Of a stretch of DNA of 64,000 nt, positions 8,670 through 17,526 are shown one piece after another; the first letter of the stretch is position 1, and the number at the start of each line of letters is the position of its first letter. Origin of the DNA: Stakelama pacifica (GTDB lineage Bacteria; Pseudomonadota; Alphaproteobacteria; Sphingomonadales; Sphingomonadaceae). Made by a program: the position numbers and the translations under genes. The notes under the pieces were generated by a model. The model saw only the letters and a list, made by a program, of their open reading frames with translations. It was not told the origin of the DNA and did no database searches. The DNA is taken from contig NZ_SNWD01000007.1 in the NCBI RefSeq assembly GCF_004361835.1, forward strand, positions 1-64,000, given 5' to 3'.

Positions 8670-9695
8670 TTATTCGGGGGTTTCGGCGATAGCGGGCCCT
8701 TTGCCGACGCTTTGCCGGATGATCAGCCGGTGGGGCAGCGTCACGCACAACGGCACGTCCTGCCTGCCCTCCAGGATCTCGATCAGCAATTCGACCGCCT
8801 TTCGTCCGATCTCCGCCATGGGCTGGCGAATCGTCGTGAGCGGCGGATCGACATAGCGGGCCATGTCGATGTCGTCGAAACCGACGACCGATAGCTCCGC
8901 AGGGCAGGCAATCTGCGCATTGCGGGCGGCGGCGAGCGTTCCGATCGCCATTTCGTCGCTGAAGCAGAAAATCGCGCTCGGCCGGGCGTCGCGGGCAAAC
9001 AAAGCCTGAGCGGCGCGACGCCCCGATTCGATCGAAAAATCGCCGCGCTCCAGCATCAAATGCCCGGTCAGCCCGCGGATCGCCGCTGCCCGCTGCGCGC
9101 CGAGCAGGCGGTCGCGAGTGAGCGGACTGTCTGCCGGACCCAGCACCAGCGCGATATCACGATGCCCCATGGTGTAGAGCGAATCCATCACCTCAAACGC
9201 AGCGCCCGCATTGTCGATATGCGCGCTCGACACGCCAAGGCCGGGCGTGAATTCGCAGCCATTGACGATCGGCGCGCGGCTTCCGTCGCGCGCGCGGATG
9301 CGATCCAGCACGCTGGGCAGGCGCGGGCCGAGAAAGATCATCCCGTCCGCCTCGCGCCGGTTCAGCATATCGGCATATTGCTCTTCACGCGCCGGTTCGT
9401 TGCGCGTGTCGCCCAGCAGCACGGCATAGCCCGCCGCCTGCGCCGCTTCTTCGACGCCGCGGATGACGCGCGAAAAGAACGGGTTGGAAATGTCGGGGAC
9501 GGTCACGATGATCCGCCCGGTGCGGGTGGTGCGAAGGCTCGCCGCGACCGAATTGCGCGTATAGCCGAGCTGCTGCACCACCTCCAGCACGCGTTTGCGC
9601 GTCGCTTCGGCAACCAGTCCGGGATCGGACAATACTCGCGCTGCGGTTGCGCGCGACACGCCGGCGGCCTGTGCGACATCTCTGATCGTCGTCAT
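8670..9695 (-). CDS. LacI-family transcriptional regulator of the sugar-oxidation island
   Basis: A 341-residue LacI/PurR-type repressor. The N-terminal helix-turn-helix reads TIRDVAQAAGVSRATAARVLS, the hinge helix follows at about 45-60 (NSVAASLR), and the rest is a periplasmic-binding-protein-like effector domain. The gene lies between the minus-strand transport/dehydrogenase operon and the plus-strand Gfo-DUF1080 operon. Matching palindromes upstream of both operons (8626-8641 and 9783-9798) make it the likely regulator of both. The second site may also allow autoregulation, since it lies 88 bp upstream of the lacI start. The inducer is unknown. Confidence 0.9.
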   Translation of the reverse strand: MTTIRDVAQAAGVSRATAARVLSDPGLVAEATRKRVLEVVQQLGYTRNSVAASLRTTRTGRIIVTVPDISNPFFSRVIRGVEEAAQAAGYAVLLGDTRNEPAREEQYADMLNRREADGMIFLGPRLPSVLDRIRARDGSRAPIVNGCEFTPGLGVSSAHIDNAGAAFEVMDSLYTMGHRDIALVLGPADSPLTRDRLLGAQRAAAIRGLTGHLMLERGDFSIESGRRAAQALFARDARPSAIFCFSDEMAIGTLAAARNAQIACPAELSVVGFDDIDMARYVDPPLTTIRQPMAEIGRKAVELLIEILEGRQDVPLCVTLPHRLIIRQSVGKGPAIAETPE

Positions 9696-9782
9696 CTGCG
9701 CTTCCTAACCGCATTGCGGCCGCGCGGACAGCCATGGCGGGCGTTAGCGAGCGGCTGGACAGGGCGGGTGGGTGGCTTTAGC

Positions 9783-9798
9783 ATGAGATCGATTTCAT
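9783..9798. promoter_or_regulatory. LacI-type operator, site 2 (upstream of Gfo/DUF1080 operon)
   Basis: ATGAGATCGATTTCAT is a 16-bp palindrome with one mismatched pair and a central CG. It shares 14 of 16 bases with the site at 8626-8641. It lies in the divergent gap between lacI (start 9695) and the Gfo/Idh/MocA gene (start 9877), 79 bp upstream of the latter. Confidence 0.72.
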
Positions 9799-9876
9799 AA
9801 CGTCTTCACCGAAAAGAAAAACCATGGGTGATCGGCGGACCGGCACAGCGCCGGAAAACAGGAAAAGGGGGCGAGG

Positions 9877-11280
9877 ATGATCGATCGGCGTTCATGGCTG
9901 AAGGGCGCGGCGGCAACGGGCGCCGGGCTGACCCTGTTTCCGAACGGCGCGTCTGCCGCGCGCCGCCTCTCGCCCTCCGACCGGGTCAATATCGCGGTGA
10001 TCGGCGCAGGCGGCATGGGCGCTGCCAATATGGAGCGGCTGACCAGTCAGAATATCGTGGCGCTTGCCGATCCCGATTTCTCGCACGTCGCCAAAGCGTT
10101 CGTCGACGGCAAAGGCCAGCCGATCCAGTCCCGGCTCGCGCTGAAAACCGCGTATGACCGCGCCGCCAAATATGCCGATTATCGCCGCATGTTCGATACG
10201 CATCGCGATATCGACGCGGTCCTGATCGCAACCCCTGATCAGCATCATGCCGTCGCCGCGAAAATGGCGATGGAACGCGGCCTGCACGTCTATGTGCAGA
10301 AACCGCTGACCTATACGGTGCGCGAGGGGCGGGTGCTGAACGACCTTGCCCGTCGCAATCCGAAGCTTGTCACGCAGATGGGTAACCAGGGCCATTCGGG
10401 CGATGACGGGCGGCGCGTCGTCGAATGGCTGCGCGGCGGCGCGATCGGCGATGTGCGCGAAGTGCATGTGTGGACCAACCGGCCGATCTGGCCGCAGGGG
10501 GTGGCCCGGCCCGCTGCGATTCCCGCGCCCGCCGGGTTCGACTGGGATGTGTGGATGGGGCCGTCCACTGCCGGCTGGGGCTACAACCCGTTATACGCGC
10601 ATTTCAACTGGCGCGGCTGGCAGCCGTTCGGGTGCGGCGCACTGGGCGATATGGGCGCGCATCTGATCGATTTTCCCGTATGGGCGCTCGAAACCGGCCT
10701 GCCGACGCGGATCGAGACTCGTCACTCGCCCTGGGGGCCGAGTGATCGGGCCGAGGACACCCCGCCCGGCGACGGGCGCGGCAGCTATCCGCTCGCCACC
10801 ATGACCTATTTCGAGTTTGCCGATGCGAAGGGCGGGCCGGTGCGGCTGGTCTGGTATGATGGCGGGCTGATGCCGCCCAGCCCGCACGGGCTTCCGCCCG
10901 GCACGGTGATGAACCCCGATGGCGGGGTGCTCTATATCGGCAGCGATGGCTTGTTGATGCACGACACCTATGGCCAGAAACCGGTGCTGATGGGGGCAGG
11001 GGCCGCCGAACGCGCCGCCGCGATCCCGCAAAGCCTGCCGCGAATCGCCGGCGGGATCGACGGGCATGAGATGAACTGGGTGCGCGCGATCCGCGGCGAG
11101 GAGGCGATTTCCTCCCCCTTTGCAGATGCGGTGCCGCTCACCGAAACCATGCTGCTCGGTATCGTGGCAATGCGCGCCGCCACGCCGATCGAATATGACG
11201 GGGCGGCGGGCCGGATCACCAATAACCAGCAAGCGAACCGCTATCTGGACCGAACCTATCGAAAGGGGTGGGAGCTATGA
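9877..11280 (+). CDS. Tat-exported Gfo/Idh/MocA-family oxidoreductase
   Basis: A 467-residue protein. [18 protein letters not shown] is a twin-arginine signal ending near ASAARR, followed by a Rossmann fold with GAGGMG at 43-48, the catalytic-lysine motif QKPLT (Lys142), and [14 protein letters not shown] in the second domain. Exported members of this family, such as Zymomonas glucose-fructose oxidoreductase, carry a tightly bound nicotinamide cofactor, and the same is likely here because free NAD(P) is absent from the periplasm. The family also includes GH109-type glycosidases that use NAD+ in a redox-assisted cleavage, so hydrolysis is a possible alternative. GCGAGG precedes the ATG. The stop overlaps the start of the DUF1080 gene, so the two are coupled. 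Confidence 0.83.
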   Translation: MIDRRSWLKGAAATGAGLTLFPNGASAARRLSPSDRVNIAVIGAGGMGAANMERLTSQNIVALADPDFSHVAKAFVDGKGQPIQSRLALKTAYDRAAKYADYRRMFDTHRDIDAVLIATPDQHHAVAAKMAMERGLHVYVQKPLTYTVREGRVLNDLARRNPKLVTQMGNQGHSGDDGRRVVEWLRGGAIGDVREVHVWTNRPIWPQGVARPAAIPAPAGFDWDVWMGPSTAGWGYNPLYAHFNWRGWQPFGCGALGDMGAHLIDFPVWALETGLPTRIETRHSPWGPSDRAEDTPPGDGRGSYPLATMTYFEFADAKGGPVRLVWYDGGLMPPSPHGLPPGTVMNPDGGVLYIGSDGLLMHDTYGQKPVLMGAGAAERAAAIPQSLPRIAGGIDGHEMNWVRAIRGEEAISSPFADAVPLTETMLLGIVAMRAATPIEYDGAAGRITNNQQANRYLDRTYRKGWEL

Positions 11281-12059
11281 AATTGCTGATCGGCGGTACG
11301 ATTGCCGCGCTGATGATGACGCCGGTTCTCGCCATGGCGCAGGACAAGCCGAAGCCCGAAGATACCGAACAATGGTCGCCCAAAGTGCCGGTGGTGACGC
11401 CGGGCGGCGAGAGTTTCACCGCACCGCCTTCGGACGCGATGAAACTGTTCGACGGCAGCTCGCTCGATCAGTGGAAAGCGGTCGATGGCGGCGGCCCGGC
11501 GCGCTGGACTGTCGCCGACGGCGTGCTGACCGTGAACAAGCAAGCGGGCAATATCGAAACGCGCCGGGCATTCAGCGATTATCAGCTCCACCTCGAATAT
11601 CGCATCCCGGCGAATATCAGCGGCGAAGGTCAGGGGCGCGGCAATAGCGGGCTGTTCCTCGCTTCGACCGGGCCGGGCGACAAGGGCTATGAGCTGCAGA
11701 TTCTCGACAGCTATCGCAACGATACGTACGTGAACGGGCAGGTCGGCGCAATCTACAAACAATATCCGCCGCTCGCCAATCCGGCGCGCAAGCCCGGCGA
11801 GTGGCAGGCGATCGACGTGCTCTGGCATGCACCGGTTTTCGCAGCCGACGGGTCGCTGAAGACGCCCGCTTATGTCACGGCCTTTCTCAACGGCGTGCTG
11901 ATCCAGGATCATGTCGCGCTGAAGGGAGAGACGGTCTATATCGGCAAGCCCGCTTACACCGCGCACGGCCCCGCGCCGATCAAGCTGCAGGCGCATGGTG
12001 ATCCCAGCGCGCCGATCAGCTTCCGCAATATCTGGGTCCGCGATATTTCGGACGACTGA
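11277..12059 (+). CDS. DUF1080 protein, 3-keto-disaccharide hydrolase family (PF06439), periplasmic
   Basis: A 260-residue protein with a Sec signal peptide (cleavage near AMA-QD, residue 21) and one concanavalin-like jelly-roll domain. Family hallmarks are [36 protein letters not shown] and the C-terminal [11 protein letters not shown]. Members of this family cleave the glycosidic bond of 3-keto-glycosides by elimination chemistry, which makes it the natural partner of a glucoside 3-dehydrogenase. I chose the ATG at 11277, which overlaps the previous stop (ATGA) and follows GGGGTGGGAG. A GTG at 11268 is also in frame. It ends the plus-strand LacI-controlled operon. Confidence 0.86.
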   Translation: MKLLIGGTIAALMMTPVLAMAQDKPKPEDTEQWSPKVPVVTPGGESFTAPPSDAMKLFDGSSLDQWKAVDGGGPARWTVADGVLTVNKQAGNIETRRAFSDYQLHLEYRIPANISGEGQGRGNSGLFLASTGPGDKGYELQILDSYRNDTYVNGQVGAIYKQYPPLANPARKPGEWQAIDVLWHAPVFAADGSLKTPAYVTAFLNGVLIQDHVALKGETVYIGKPAYTAHGPAPIKLQAHGDPSAPISFRNIWVRDISDD

Positions 12060-12067
12060 CGCAAAGG

Positions 12068-12091
12068 CGGCCCGGCATCGCTGCCGGGCCG
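12068..12091. terminator. Hairpin between convergent DUF1080 and chemoreceptor genes
   Basis: CGGCCCGGCA and TGCCGGGCCG pair perfectly over 10 bp around the loop TCGC. The hairpin lies between the stops of two convergent genes (12059 and 12099), so it can serve both directions. Neither strand has a clear T-tract. Confidence 0.6.
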
Positions 12092-12098
12092 TTCGCGA

Positions 12099-13907
12099 TC
12101 AGGCAGGAATCGGCTCTGCCGATGCCGGGGGCGCAGACGTCGCGCTGTGCGTTGCAGAGCGGGTCGACGGCCGGCCCGTATCGGGCTGCACCCTGAACGT
12201 TCGCGCCCGCGCAGCAAGGCCGCCGATCTCGTTCGAAAGATTGCGCGCGCCCGCCGATGTCTGTTCGACCATCGCGGCATTTTGCTGAGTCGACTGGTCC
12301 ATGGCGTTCAGCGCACCGGCGATTTCGCTGATCGTCGTGACCTGAGCGCGGTTGTCGGCGTCCATCGATCGGACAAGCTCATGCACTGTCTCGACGCTTT
12401 GCGCGATTCCGGCAAGCGCGCCATCGACATTCTGCACCGCGCCGACCGCTGCGCCGATATCGCTTTGCGTCGCGGTGAGCTGTTCGCGCGCGCGGCCCGC
12501 CTCTTCCTCGGCGCGCATGGCAAGCGCAGAGACAAGGTCGGCAACGACTGCGAAGCCGCGTCCCGCTTCGCCCGCGCGACCTGCCTCGACCGCTGCGTTC
12601 ATGGCAAGGACGCGCGTCTGGAACGCGATCTTGTCGAGCCCTTCGATGACGTCGTCGATACCCCTGGCGCTTTCGGACACGCGGCCCATCGCGGTCACCG
12701 CTTCCTCTGCGGTCGCGCGGCCGTCACCGACCGTGGTCATCGTGCCGTTGGTCTGTTCGACCGTGCGTTCGGATGCCTGTGACGAGGTGTGCAGGCGGTT
12801 CTTCATCTGCGAAAGCGCCGCCGATGTCTGTTCCAGACTTGCCGCGTTGCTCTCGGTTCTGCGGGCAAGGTCTTCGGACGCTTGTGCGATCTCGTCCGAT
12901 CCGGTTCGGATCGTCGCGGTTGCTTCGGTGATCGAGGAAATCAGGTCGCGCAGATTGGCCAGCGCCTTGTTGAAATTGGCCTTCAGCGCGGCGTAGGAAG
13001 CCGGGAATTCGGTATCGATCGTGCTGGTCAGATCGCCCTGCGACAGGCGTTCGAGCTGCACCGAAACGGTTTCGACGACGAAGTGCTGCTCCTTATCGGC
13101 CCGTGCCTTTGCCGCTTCGGCCTTTTCCCGGGCGAGCGCGGAGTCGCGAAAGGTGCTGAGGGCGCGCGCCATATCGCCGATCTCGTCGGTACGCTGGTCG
13201 GAGGGGATGGGCGTATCATTGTCGCCCTCGGACAATTTCACCATCCGGTCGGTAACCTGCTTCAACGGCACCACGACCGAGCGGCCCAGCAATACGGTGA
13301 CGATCATCACGATACCGATCAGGACGAGCGCAATGAAAGTCTGTTTGAAAATGGAGGAGAAGATCGCGGCGTTCAGATCATCGACATACACGCCGCTGCC
13401 GACGATCCAGCCCCAGGGCGCAAAGCCCTTCACATAGGACAGCTTTGGCTGCGGTTCGTCCTTGCCCGGTTTGGGCCAGCTATAGTCGACAAAGCCTTCG
13501 CCGTGTGCGCGGACGACATCCACCATCTCGTTGAAGAGCAGAACGCCGTCAGGGTCCGCCTTTTGCGACAGATCCTTGCCTTCCAGTTCGGGTTTGAACG
13601 GATGCGCGACCATGGACGGGCGCATATCGTTGATCCAGAAATATTCCTGACCCGAATAGCGCATTGCCTTTACGGCGGAGATCGCGGCTTTCTGCGCAGC
13701 TTCGCGCGTCATCCGGCCGGCGGCCTCTTCCGCCTGATAATGCGCCAGAATGCTATATGCGTTCTCGACTGCGGTTTTGGTTTCCTCTCTGACCCCGTCC
13801 CGCATCCTGCTATTGGTGCCATAGGCGGACAGGCAAAGCATCAGCACGAAACCGATCAGCGCCACGACGCCGATCATGTTCAACCGGCCGCCGATCTTCA
13901 AACGCAT
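12099..13907 (-). CDS. Methyl-accepting chemotaxis protein with sCache/SMP-type sensor
   Basis: A 602-residue chemoreceptor. A first TM helix (about 10-30) is followed by a periplasmic single-Cache domain (FWINDMRPSMVAHPFKPELEG and GWIVGSGVYVDDL), a second TM near 185-210, a HAMP domain, and a long cytoplasmic helical region. The signalling tip has the conserved IAFQTRVLAMNAAVEAGRAG. It continues as ADLVSALAMRAEEE where E. coli-type tips read EVRNLAQRSA, a variant shared with the second chemoreceptor here. CAGGAG precedes the ATG chosen at 13907. It lies 89 bp downstream of the L,D-transpeptidase gene. The location beside a sugar-oxidation island hints at sugar or organic-acid sensing, but this is a guess. 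Confidence 0.9.
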   Translation of the reverse strand: MRLKIGGRLNMIGVVALIGFVLMLCLSAYGTNSRMRDGVREETKTAVENAYSILAHYQAEEAAGRMTREAAQKAAISAVKAMRYSGQEYFWINDMRPSMVAHPFKPELEGKDLSQKADPDGVLLFNEMVDVVRAHGEGFVDYSWPKPGKDEPQPKLSYVKGFAPWGWIVGSGVYVDDLNAAIFSSIFKQTFIALVLIGIVMIVTVLLGRSVVVPLKQVTDRMVKLSEGDNDTPIPSDQRTDEIGDMARALSTFRDSALAREKAEAAKARADKEQHFVVETVSVQLERLSQGDLTSTIDTEFPASYAALKANFNKALANLRDLISSITEATATIRTGSDEIAQASEDLARRTESNAASLEQTSAALSQMKNRLHTSSQASERTVEQTNGTMTTVGDGRATAEEAVTAMGRVSESARGIDDVIEGLDKIAFQTRVLAMNAAVEAGRAGEAGRGFAVVADLVSALAMRAEEEAGRAREQLTATQSDIGAAVGAVQNVDGALAGIAQSVETVHELVRSMDADNRAQVTTISEIAGALNAMDQSTQQNAAMVEQTSAGARNLSNEIGGLAARARTFRVQPDTGRPSTRSATHSATSAPPASAEPIPA

Positions 13908-13996
13908 TACAATCTCCTGACGAAATATCGCCATTATAGTAGATGTGCGTATGTCCGGTCGTCGAAACGGCTAATTTGACGGAAGCGGTTTCAGGA

Positions 13997-15151
13997 TCAG
14001 CGCTCGTCCTTGTCCCATCCATATACATCGTCGAGAATCCTGACGCCGTCCTTTGCCGATGGATCGGGTTCGGCGGTCAGATAGACGATATATACGCGGG
14101 TCTGCGGATGCGCGTCGATGGTGCGTGTCTCACCACTGGCCAGCGCTTCGGCGACGCTGGGGCGATCGATCGGGGGGAGCAGCGCTTCGGCCAGTTTCTG
14201 CGGGTTCTGAACGCGAATACAGCCATGCGAAAAGGCGCGCTTGTCCTTGTCGAACAGGCTGCGCGCGGGCGTATCGTGCAGATAGATCGCATAGTTGTTG
14301 GGCATTTCGATCTTGATCCGCCCAAGCGAATTTTGCGGCCCCGGCTTTTGCCGGATGCGGAAACCGCCATCGGCGGTCTTTACGCCGACATAGCCCTTGC
14401 GCGCCTCCGCCTTTGGATTGGCGCGCACGCGTGCGGCCAGCCCGTCTCTGGCGATGCTTTGCGGCACGTTCCACCATGGATTGACGGTGACGCCGGTGAT
14501 CGTGCTCGCAAAGGCGGGGGATTCAGTGGCGGTCTTGCCGATGATCGCGCGGTGAGACTGTGCGACCTTGCGCCCGTCGATCAGGTCGACGCGATAGGCG
14601 GGCAGATTCACCCAGACATAGCGTTCGCCCAGATCGCGCGGCAGGCGGCGCCAGCGGTTCATATTGATTCGTATCGTCCGGCACCGTGCCGCCACCGTGC
14701 ATTTGGAGAGCGCCGAACGCAGCACGGCATAATCGGGATTGCGCGGCAATAATTCCTCCAGCGCTTCGCCGACGCGATGCTGCGCCACCGCTTTGGCAAG
14801 CCAGCCGCGATAATCGGGATGGCCGCGGTCGAAGAGCCAGTTTTTCGCGGACGTGCCTGCGCCGACATAATAATCATGCGCCAGTTTCAGCGCGATCTTG
14901 CTGGCCGCCGCGTCCCGTGCTGCCCCGGTCATGCTTTTCAGCGATGCGACGTCATAGCTGGCGGGATCGAGCCCTTCGAGCTTCGTCATCGCCACTGCCT
15001 GGGCGAGCTGCGCGATATCGGCGTCGCTCCATTGCGGCTGCGCATCGGGTGCGGCCTGAACGGCTGGTTGGGGCGATTGCTGCGCGGCGGCAGGGGCGGC
15101 GGCGAACAGCAGCGGCAGAAACGCCGCACGGGCAAGATTGGTGGTCATCAT
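13997..15151 (-). CDS. L,D-transpeptidase, YcbB-like (YkuD domain)
   Basis: A 384-residue periplasmic cell-wall enzyme. It has an N-terminal signal peptide ending AAAQQ, a helical scaffold region, and a C-terminal YkuD catalytic domain. The motifs IYLHDTPARSLF and SHGCIRV (catalytic Cys about 311) are intact. Such enzymes form 3-3 cross-links in peptidoglycan or attach proteins to it. Two adjacent ATGs (15151, 15148) follow ATAGAGG; a third at 15169 would add six residues. The gene diverges from imuA across a 103-bp gap that contains the LexA box. Confidence 0.88.
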   Translation of the reverse strand: MMTTNLARAAFLPLLFAAAPAAAQQSPQPAVQAAPDAQPQWSDADIAQLAQAVAMTKLEGLDPASYDVASLKSMTGAARDAAASKIALKLAHDYYVGAGTSAKNWLFDRGHPDYRGWLAKAVAQHRVGEALEELLPRNPDYAVLRSALSKCTVAARCRTIRINMNRWRRLPRDLGERYVWVNLPAYRVDLIDGRKVAQSHRAIIGKTATESPAFASTITGVTVNPWWNVPQSIARDGLAARVRANPKAEARKGYVGVKTADGGFRIRQKPGPQNSLGRIKIEMPNNYAIYLHDTPARSLFDKDKRAFSHGCIRVQNPQKLAEALLPPIDRPSVAEALASGETRTIDAHPQTRVYIVYLTAEPDPSAKDGVRILDDVYGWDKDER

Positions 15152-15234
15152 CGCCTCTATAAACGTCATGGCGGCAATCTGTATCCTATTGGGGCTGGCA
15201 CGGACTTGACTCTGATTGCGGGGAGCGCATCATA

Positions 15235-15249
15235 GAACATATAGAGAAC
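15235..15249. promoter_or_regulatory. LexA (SOS) box of the imuA-imuB-dnaE2 operon
   Basis: GAACATATAGAGAAC is an exact match to the alphaproteobacterial SOS box GAAC-N7-GAAC. It ends 5 bp upstream of the imuA ATG at 15255, so a bound LexA would block the start region. The divergent L,D-transpeptidase gene starts 84 bp away. Confidence 0.88.
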
Positions 15250-15254
15250 ACACT

Positions 15255-16031
15255 ATGCAATCCGAGTCGGCCCTTCTCGCCCGGCTGCGCGGCACGATCG
15301 CGCAGGCAAAGGCTGTCGCTTCCGCGCATCCGCCGGTCCCTTTGGGGTCGGAGGCGGCGGATCGTGCGCTTGGCGGCGGGTTGAAGCGCGATGGCCTACA
15401 CGAATTTTATGCGGCCGAACCGCAGGATTCGCCCGCCGCGCTCGCCATGGCATTGCTGTGCGCGGTGCGGTGCCGGGCAACCGGCCATGGTGCGCCGCTG
15501 CTCTGGCTGCGCGAGCGAAAGGCGCGCAGCGATGGGCAGCCTTATGGCCCCGGCCTTGCCGAACTGGGGATCGATCCCGATTCGGTGATCCTGCTCGACC
15601 TGCCCGATCTGATGGCGGTGCTGCGCGCCGGGGCGGACAGCCTGCATCATGGCGGGGCGACCGCTGCGTTGCTGGAAATGCCGGGCAAAGCGAGCGCGTT
15701 CGACCTGACTGCCTCGCGCCGCCTTGCGCTTGCCGCCGCGCGCATGGGGATGATGGTGCTGGTCGCGCGTGGGTGCGCGCAGCCGGTGCCCAGCGTCGCG
15801 CACAGCCGCTGGCGGGTGGCGAGCGCACCCTCCGCCGCGCTTGCCGCCGATGCCCCCGGCCATCCTGTTTTCGACCTGACCCTGATCCGTCACCGCGGCG
15901 GGAAAGAGGGGATCGACCTTCGTCTGGAATGGAATCGTGACGAACAAAGCTTCCGCGCGCCGCTATCTGGCGGCGTATCTGCCCCTGCTATCGGCGGAGC
16001 GGATCGTTCGGGCGGGCGTCGCGCCGCCTGA
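15255..16031 (+). CDS. imuA: ImuA, RecA/SulA-like mutasome protein
   Basis: A 258-residue protein of the ImuA family, a RecA-like fold that lacks a standard Walker A. Family features seen are PLGSEAADRALGGGLKRDGLHEFYA near the N-terminus and the C-terminal DLTLIRHRGGKEGIDLRLEW region. ImuA acts with ImuB and DnaE2 in SOS-induced translesion synthesis. I use the ATG at 15255 because the upstream in-frame start at 15216 would put the LexA box inside the gene. The 3' end overlaps imuB by 95 bp, which is long but common for this pair. Confidence 0.88.
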   Translation: MQSESALLARLRGTIAQAKAVASAHPPVPLGSEAADRALGGGLKRDGLHEFYAAEPQDSPAALAMALLCAVRCRATGHGAPLLWLRERKARSDGQPYGPGLAELGIDPDSVILLDLPDLMAVLRAGADSLHHGGATAALLEMPGKASAFDLTASRRLALAAARMGMMVLVARGCAQPVPSVAHSRWRVASAPSAALAADAPGHPVFDLTLIRHRGGKEGIDLRLEWNRDEQSFRAPLSGGVSAPAIGGADRSGGRRAA

Positions 16032-17526
16032 TACGCCGTTCGCGCTGGTTGAAAAAGTGCGCGGCGCGATGCGGATCGCGGCGCTGTCGCACGCTGCGCT
16101 CGACCTTGGCCTGTCCCCCGGCATGGCGCTTGCCGATGCGCGGGCGCGCGAGCCTGATCTGGCCGCCTGTCCGCATGATGCGGCGGCGGATGCGGCTTTG
16201 CTCGGCTGGCTGGCCGATGGGTGCGAACGTTATACCCCGATGGTTGCGACGCAGGGGGAGGCGGGGCTGGTCCTCGACCTTACCGGATGCGAAGCGGTTT
16301 TTGCGGAGCGGGGAAGCGCAAAGACAGGGCCGTGCTTCGACAGGCTCAGCACGAACGGTCAACAGGGGCGGTCCGAAAGTTTTGAGGCACAGCTTGCCCG
16401 CGATCTTGTCGCGCGGCTCGCCGGTGCCGGGTTCACCGCGCGGCTGGCCCGCGGCGATACGCCGGATATGGCGCATGCGCTGGCCCGGTTCGCCTGCCGC
16501 GATCCGCGCGCGCTGCCGGTCGAGGCGCTGGCGCTGGACGGCGATGGTCATATTGCGCTCCACCGAGCGGGACTTTCCACCATCGGCGATCTGGCGGATC
16601 GCCCGCGCGCGCCGCTCGCCGCGCGGTTCGGGCCGCAGCTTCCCGTCCTGCTCGCGCGGCTGCTGGGCGAGGAAGACCCGCGCATCACCCCGCGCCGCCA
16701 TGCGCCCGAAATTGAGGTCGAGCGGCGCTATGCCGAACCGATGATGACCACCGGCCCGTTGCTGGCGGTGATCGCCGATATGGCGCACGAAGCGGCGCGC
16801 GCGCTCGACCTTGCCGGGACGGGCGGACGGCGGTTCGGGGTCGCGCTGTTCCGGGTCGATGGGCATGTCGCGCGGCTTACCGTCGAAACCGGCGCTGCGA
16901 CGCGCGACCCGGCGGTGATTGCGCGCCTGTTCGACGAACGGCTCGATTCGCTTGCCGACCCGCTCGATCCCGGTTTCGGCTATGATATGCTGCGCTTTGC
17001 GGTGCTTGACGCAGAGCCGCTCGATCCCGATCAGCAGCCATTGGAAGGGGGCGAAGCGCGCATCCCCGATCTCGCACCGCTGCTCGACCGGCTGGCGGTG
17101 CGGTTCGGTGCGGCGAGCGTGCGGCGCTTCCATCCGCGCGACCATCATTTCCCCGAACATGCCGCGACCACCCGCCCGGCGCGCGCCGGAGCCGCCGCTT
17201 TGCCATGGCCGGCCCCCGAACCCGGCGAACCGCCGCTGCGCCCGCTGACGCTGTTCGACCCGCCCCAGCCGATCACCGTGCTTGCCGAGGTGCCCGACGG
17301 CCCGCCGCGCCGCTTTCAGTGGCGGGGGGAGCAGCATCGCGTGCGCCTGTCCGAAGGGCCGGAGCGGATCGCCTATCCCTGGTGGCGCGTCGAGCAGGGC
17401 GAGGGGCCGACGCGCGATTATTACCGGGTGGAGGATGAATCGGGGCGCCGCTTCTGGCTGTTCCGCCACGGCCTGTATGAAGAGCGCGGCAATCCCGACT
17501 GGTATATTCACGGCCTGTTTGCATGA
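15937..17526 (+). CDS. imuB: ImuB, catalytically inactive Y-family polymerase homologue
   Basis: A 529-residue Y-family polymerase relative that acts as the hub of the ImuA/ImuB/DnaE2 mutasome and bridges to the beta clamp. It starts with GTG at 15937 inside imuA, with RRYLAAYLPLLSAERI as the family N-terminus. The acidic residues needed for nucleotidyl transfer in DinB-type enzymes are not apparent, as expected for ImuB. Residues about 127-150 are an extra segment encoded by a dispersed repeat (16331-16360) between DLTGCEAVFAERG and the following ARDLVARLAGAGFTA helix. Its stop overlaps the dnaE2 start (ATGA, 17523-17526). Confidence 0.9.
   Translation: MTNKASARRYLAAYLPLLSAERIVRAGVAPPDTPFALVEKVRGAMRIAALSHAALDLGLSPGMALADARAREPDLAACPHDAAADAALLGWLADGCERYTPMVATQGEAGLVLDLTGCEAVFAERGSAKTGPCFDRLSTNGQQGRSESFEAQLARDLVARLAGAGFTARLARGDTPDMAHALARFACRDPRALPVEALALDGDGHIALHRAGLSTIGDLADRPRAPLAARFGPQLPVLLARLLGEEDPRITPRRHAPEIEVERRYAEPMMTTGPLLAVIADMAHEAARALDLAGTGGRRFGVALFRVDGHVARLTVETGAATRDPAVIARLFDERLDSLADPLDPGFGYDMLRFAVLDAEPLDPDQQPLEGGEARIPDLAPLLDRLAVRFGAASVRRFHPRDHHFPEHAATTRPARAGAAALPWPAPEPGEPPLRPLTLFDPPQPITVLAEVPDGPPRRFQWRGEQHRVRLSEGPERIAYPWWRVEQGEGPTRDYYRVEDESGRRFWLFRHGLYEERGNPDWYIHGLFA
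16331..16360 (+). repeat. Dispersed sphingomonad-type repeat inserted in frame in imuB
   Basis: CTTCGACAGGCTCAGCACGA within this span has the core TTCGACAGGCTCAG found twice more in dnaE2 (19196-19221 direct, 19297-19325 inverted). Here it reads in frame as CFDRLSTNG and adds a loop to ImuB. Confidence 0.75.
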
